NCBI RefSeq assembly: GCF_947489565.1
Contig: NZ_CANLEA010000019.1
Span: 1-64,000, forward strand
Length of the DNA stretch: 64,000 nucleotides
Source of the DNA: an uncultured Kordia sp.
GTDB lineage: Bacteria > Bacteroidota > Bacteroidia > Flavobacteriales > Flavobacteriaceae
Direction of reading: 5' to 3'
The number at the start of each line of letters is the position of its first letter. Position 1 is the first letter of the stretch. The notes under the pieces were generated by a model. That model had not been told where the DNA came from. It ran no database searches and saw nothing but the letters and a program-made list of their open reading frames with translations. This document shows positions 61,975 through 64,000 of this stretch, piece after piece. The translations under genes and the position numbers were made by a program.

Positions 61975-64000
61975 ATGAAAACTATAATTACATTTTTAAT
62001 CACTTTTATTTGCTCTATTAGTTTTGGGCAGACTTTTAAAGGAAAAATAATCGACAAACAAAATCAACCTATTTCATTTGCGAATGTGGTTGCAAAAAAT
62101 ACAACTGATAATTCGCTAATTACTGGAGTGATTTCTGATGAACATGGAGCGTTCTCTATTGAAGTGAAAAATGTAAACATATATTTAGAAGTTAGTTTTG
62201 TTGGATTTATCACCAAGAAAATAAACCCTACTCAATCAAATATTGGAACAATTGTTTTAGAAGAAGGAGGACAGCAACTACAAGAAGTTGTAATAACGGC
62301 ACGTAAAAAACTCATTCAACAAAAAGTAGACAGGTTAATTTTTAATGTAGAAAATACCGTTGCTGGTACTGGAGGAACAGCACTTGATGCATTAAAAGCC
62401 ACACCAAGTGTAAATGTAGAAACGGATAAATTAGCTATTATAGGAAAAGGGAATGTTCGCGTAATGATTAATGATAGAATTGTACAATTATCAGGAAATG
62501 AACTCACTGCTTATTTGAACACCATTGCATCCGACGATATTAAAAATATTGAAGTCATTACAACGCCACCTTCAAAATATGATGCTGAAGGTAATAGCGG
62601 ACTTATCAATATTGTTTTAAAAAAATCAAAAGAAAACAGTTGGAATAATCAAATTAGAACTTCTTACACGCAAGCAACATACGCATTATTCAATTTTGGA
62701 AATACATTTAACTATAATAAAAACAAAGTAAGTGTAATTGCATCATTGAATGGAACAAAAGGACACACAGCACAGTTTAATGAATTTGATATTATTTACC
62801 CATCGGCATCTACCGAAACAAATCTTGACATGAAAAATAAAGAAAATATGATTTCAGGAAGACTCGGTTTAGATTATAAGTTAACCGATAATGCTACAGT
62901 TGGAATTTCATATATTGGTTCGTTTGAAGATAAAAGCATAAACGATGGTGGAAGAACACGTACAGACGATGGAAATGGAACGTTTACAATAAATCAAGGG
63001 AATGCTAATACAACTAATAAAAACCATTCAATCAATGCGCATTACATTCAAAAATTAGATACACTTGGTAGAAAATTAGCTATTGATGTCGATTATTTTA
63101 ATTTTAAAAATTCTTTCGATAGAAACTTTAGCAGTGAACAATTTATCACAAATCAAAACTATTTTGAAGCAAGAAATAACACCAATCAAAACATTAAAAA
63201 CTATAGTGGAAAAATAGATGTAGAGCATCCAAGCAAATGGGGAAGCTTTTCTTATGGAGTTAAAAGTACTGTTACAAAAACGGATAGTGATGTTGCCTTT
63301 TACAATACTACTACAGGCATTCCAGTTTTTGATCCTACGCAAAGTAATGAATTCATGTATTCTGAAAATATCAACGCTGTATATGCAGATATGTCTAAAC
63401 CATTAAATGAAAAATGGCAAGCAAAAATTGGACTTCGCTTTGAAAATACACGAACAAAAGGAGTTTCAAAAACAAACAATCAAACGGACATCAATACATA
63501 CAACAAACTATTTCCATCTGTATTTTTAGGATACAATCCAAGTGAAAAAAATATGTTTAATCTAAGCTATAGCAAAAGAATTCAACGACCAAGTTTTGAA
63601 CGTTTAAATCCGTTTCGTTTCTATATCAATTCAATTTCGTATCAAGAAGGAAATCCGTTTTTAAGACCACAAATTTCTGATAATTTAGAATTCACTCACA
63701 TTTACAAAGGAAAACTTATTAGTAAAGCATTTGTGAGTTATGTAGATGATGGATATTTCAATATTATCAAAGCAGAAGACGGAGCGCAACAAAGAATTGT
63801 AGTAACATTCGATAATTTTTATACAGCTTTTAATTATGGATTAACTGAAACTTTCATATACAATCCGACTCCATGGTGGAATACTACAACCCAAGCAACA
63901 TTATCAAAAATGGACACGCGTTATAAAGACGGATTTGATTTAGATGCTGAATTATTAAGCCAATGGAATTTTCAGTTTTACAATAGAAATACATTTCATT
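61975..64000 (+). CDS. Outer-membrane beta-barrel protein, TonB-receptor-like (cut by window end)
   Basis: Frame open from the ATG at 61975 to the end, at least 675 residues. Signal peptide MKTIITFLITFICSISFGQ; carboxypeptidase-like regulatory domain (KGKIIDKQNQPISFANVVAKN ... VSFVGFITKKI); plug-like part (QQKVDRLIFNVENTVAGTGG, RVMINDRIVQLSG, IEVITTPPSKYDAEGNSG), then barrel strands. This fits the 'outer membrane beta-barrel family protein' group of Bacteroidota rather than SusC (no LSLRG-type plug). The partner and substrate are unknown. The C-terminus is outside the window. Confidence 0.85.
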   Translation, partial: MKTIITFLITFICSISFGQTFKGKIIDKQNQPISFANVVAKNTTDNSLITGVISDEHGAFSIEVKNVNIYLEVSFVGFITKKINPTQSNIGTIVLEEGGQQLQEVVITARKKLIQQKVDRLIFNVENTVAGTGGTALDALKATPSVNVETDKLAIIGKGNVRVMINDRIVQLSGNELTAYLNTIASDDIKNIEVITTPPSKYDAEGNSGLINIVLKKSKENSWNNQIRTSYTQATYALFNFGNTFNYNKNKVSVIASLNGTKGHTAQFNEFDIIYPSASTETNLDMKNKENMISGRLGLDYKLTDNATVGISYIGSFEDKSINDGGRTRTDDGNGTFTINQGNANTTNKNHSINAHYIQKLDTLGRKLAIDVDYFNFKNSFDRNFSSEQFITNQNYFEARNNTNQNIKNYSGKIDVEHPSKWGSFSYGVKSTVTKTDSDVAFYNTTTGIPVFDPTQSNEFMYSENINAVYADMSKPLNEKWQAKIGLRFENTRTKGVSKTNNQTDINTYNKLFPSVFLGYNPSEKNMFNLSYSKRIQRPSFERLNPFRFYINSISYQEGNPFLRPQISDNLEFTHIYKGKLISKAFVSYVDDGYFNIIKAEDGAQQRIVVTFDNFYTAFNYGLTETFIYNPTPWWNTTTQATLSKMDTRYKDGFDLDAELLSQWNFQFYNRNTFH

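Overview
The window is AT-rich (roughly two thirds A+T) chromosomal DNA of a marine-type Flavobacteriaceae bacterium; Kordia or a close relative is my best guess, by inference. The signs are the gene order ftsK-lolA-lptF/G-ribBA, type IX secretion sorting domains of both kinds (type B at 36465-38906, type A at 43249-45207), Bacteroidota -7 promoter boxes (TAnnTTTG), a carotenoid operon, and many small peptides with the Bacteroidota leader pattern MKK.xLKSLxLxKKSIxxL...GG. I saw no rRNA, tRNA, CRISPR array, transposase or phage module.

Layout. 1-6.9 kb: cell-envelope and riboflavin genes (ftsK, lolA, lptF/G, ribBA) with a 41-residue GG-leader peptide between lptF/G and ribBA. 7.1-8.2 kb: three RiPP-type precursor genes in a row, each followed by a related hairpin terminator. 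8.3-13.2 kb: peroxide defence (tpx, katG, then prx-trx-small acidic protein) plus dgkA. 13.6-16.2 kb: a TPR histidine kinase and LuxR-type regulator. 16.3-24.8 kb: NhaC antiporter, membrane hydrolase, two paralogous six-cysteine small proteins, a beta-helix protein, a PLP sulfur-amino-acid enzyme divergent from an Lrp regulator, a sterol-desaturase-like enzyme and a CPBP protein. 24.8-33.5 kb: LytS/LytTR pair, serine hydrolase, secreted subtilase, lpd, a Crp/Fnr regulator and a lipoprotein with duplicated RskA-like domains. 33.7-38.9 kb: M1 peptidase, TlpA, a large T9SS type B protein. 38.9-42.7 kb: crtI-crtB-crtZ behind a MerR-family regulator carrying the cobalamin photoreceptor signature. 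42.8-64 kb: a precursor peptide, a T9SS subtilase with a YadA-head-like partner, an ATP-grasp/metallo-beta-lactamase pair, DUF2975-HTH, a MarR-controlled redox cluster, a membrane MutS-like ATPase, a TPR protein, three more precursor peptides interleaved with a beta-lactamase-fold hydrolase and a penicillin-acylase-family enzyme, and the start of an outer-membrane beta-barrel protein cut by the window end.

Most interesting. (1) The MerR regulator keeps W-H-x8-E-H and ExHxxG, the cobalamin ligand residues of CarH/LitR, and the same spaced dyad (GTTTAWC-N14-STTAAAC) lies at its own promoter and at the crtI promoter, so a B12/light-controlled carotenoid switch can be read from the DNA. (2) A 15-base palindrome (GTTAGGAATCCTAAC and two variants) precedes three genes in a cluster ending in a MarR regulator with a four-cysteine tail: a candidate redox or metal regulon. 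(3) Eight leader-type precursor peptides plus one ComC-like GG peptide are scattered without any lanthipeptide synthetase, radical SAM enzyme or exporter in the window, suggesting a multi-precursor system modified in trans. (4) A perfect 16-base palindrome of Crp/Fnr geometry sits before the RskA-like lipoprotein gene, directly downstream of a Crp/Fnr gene.
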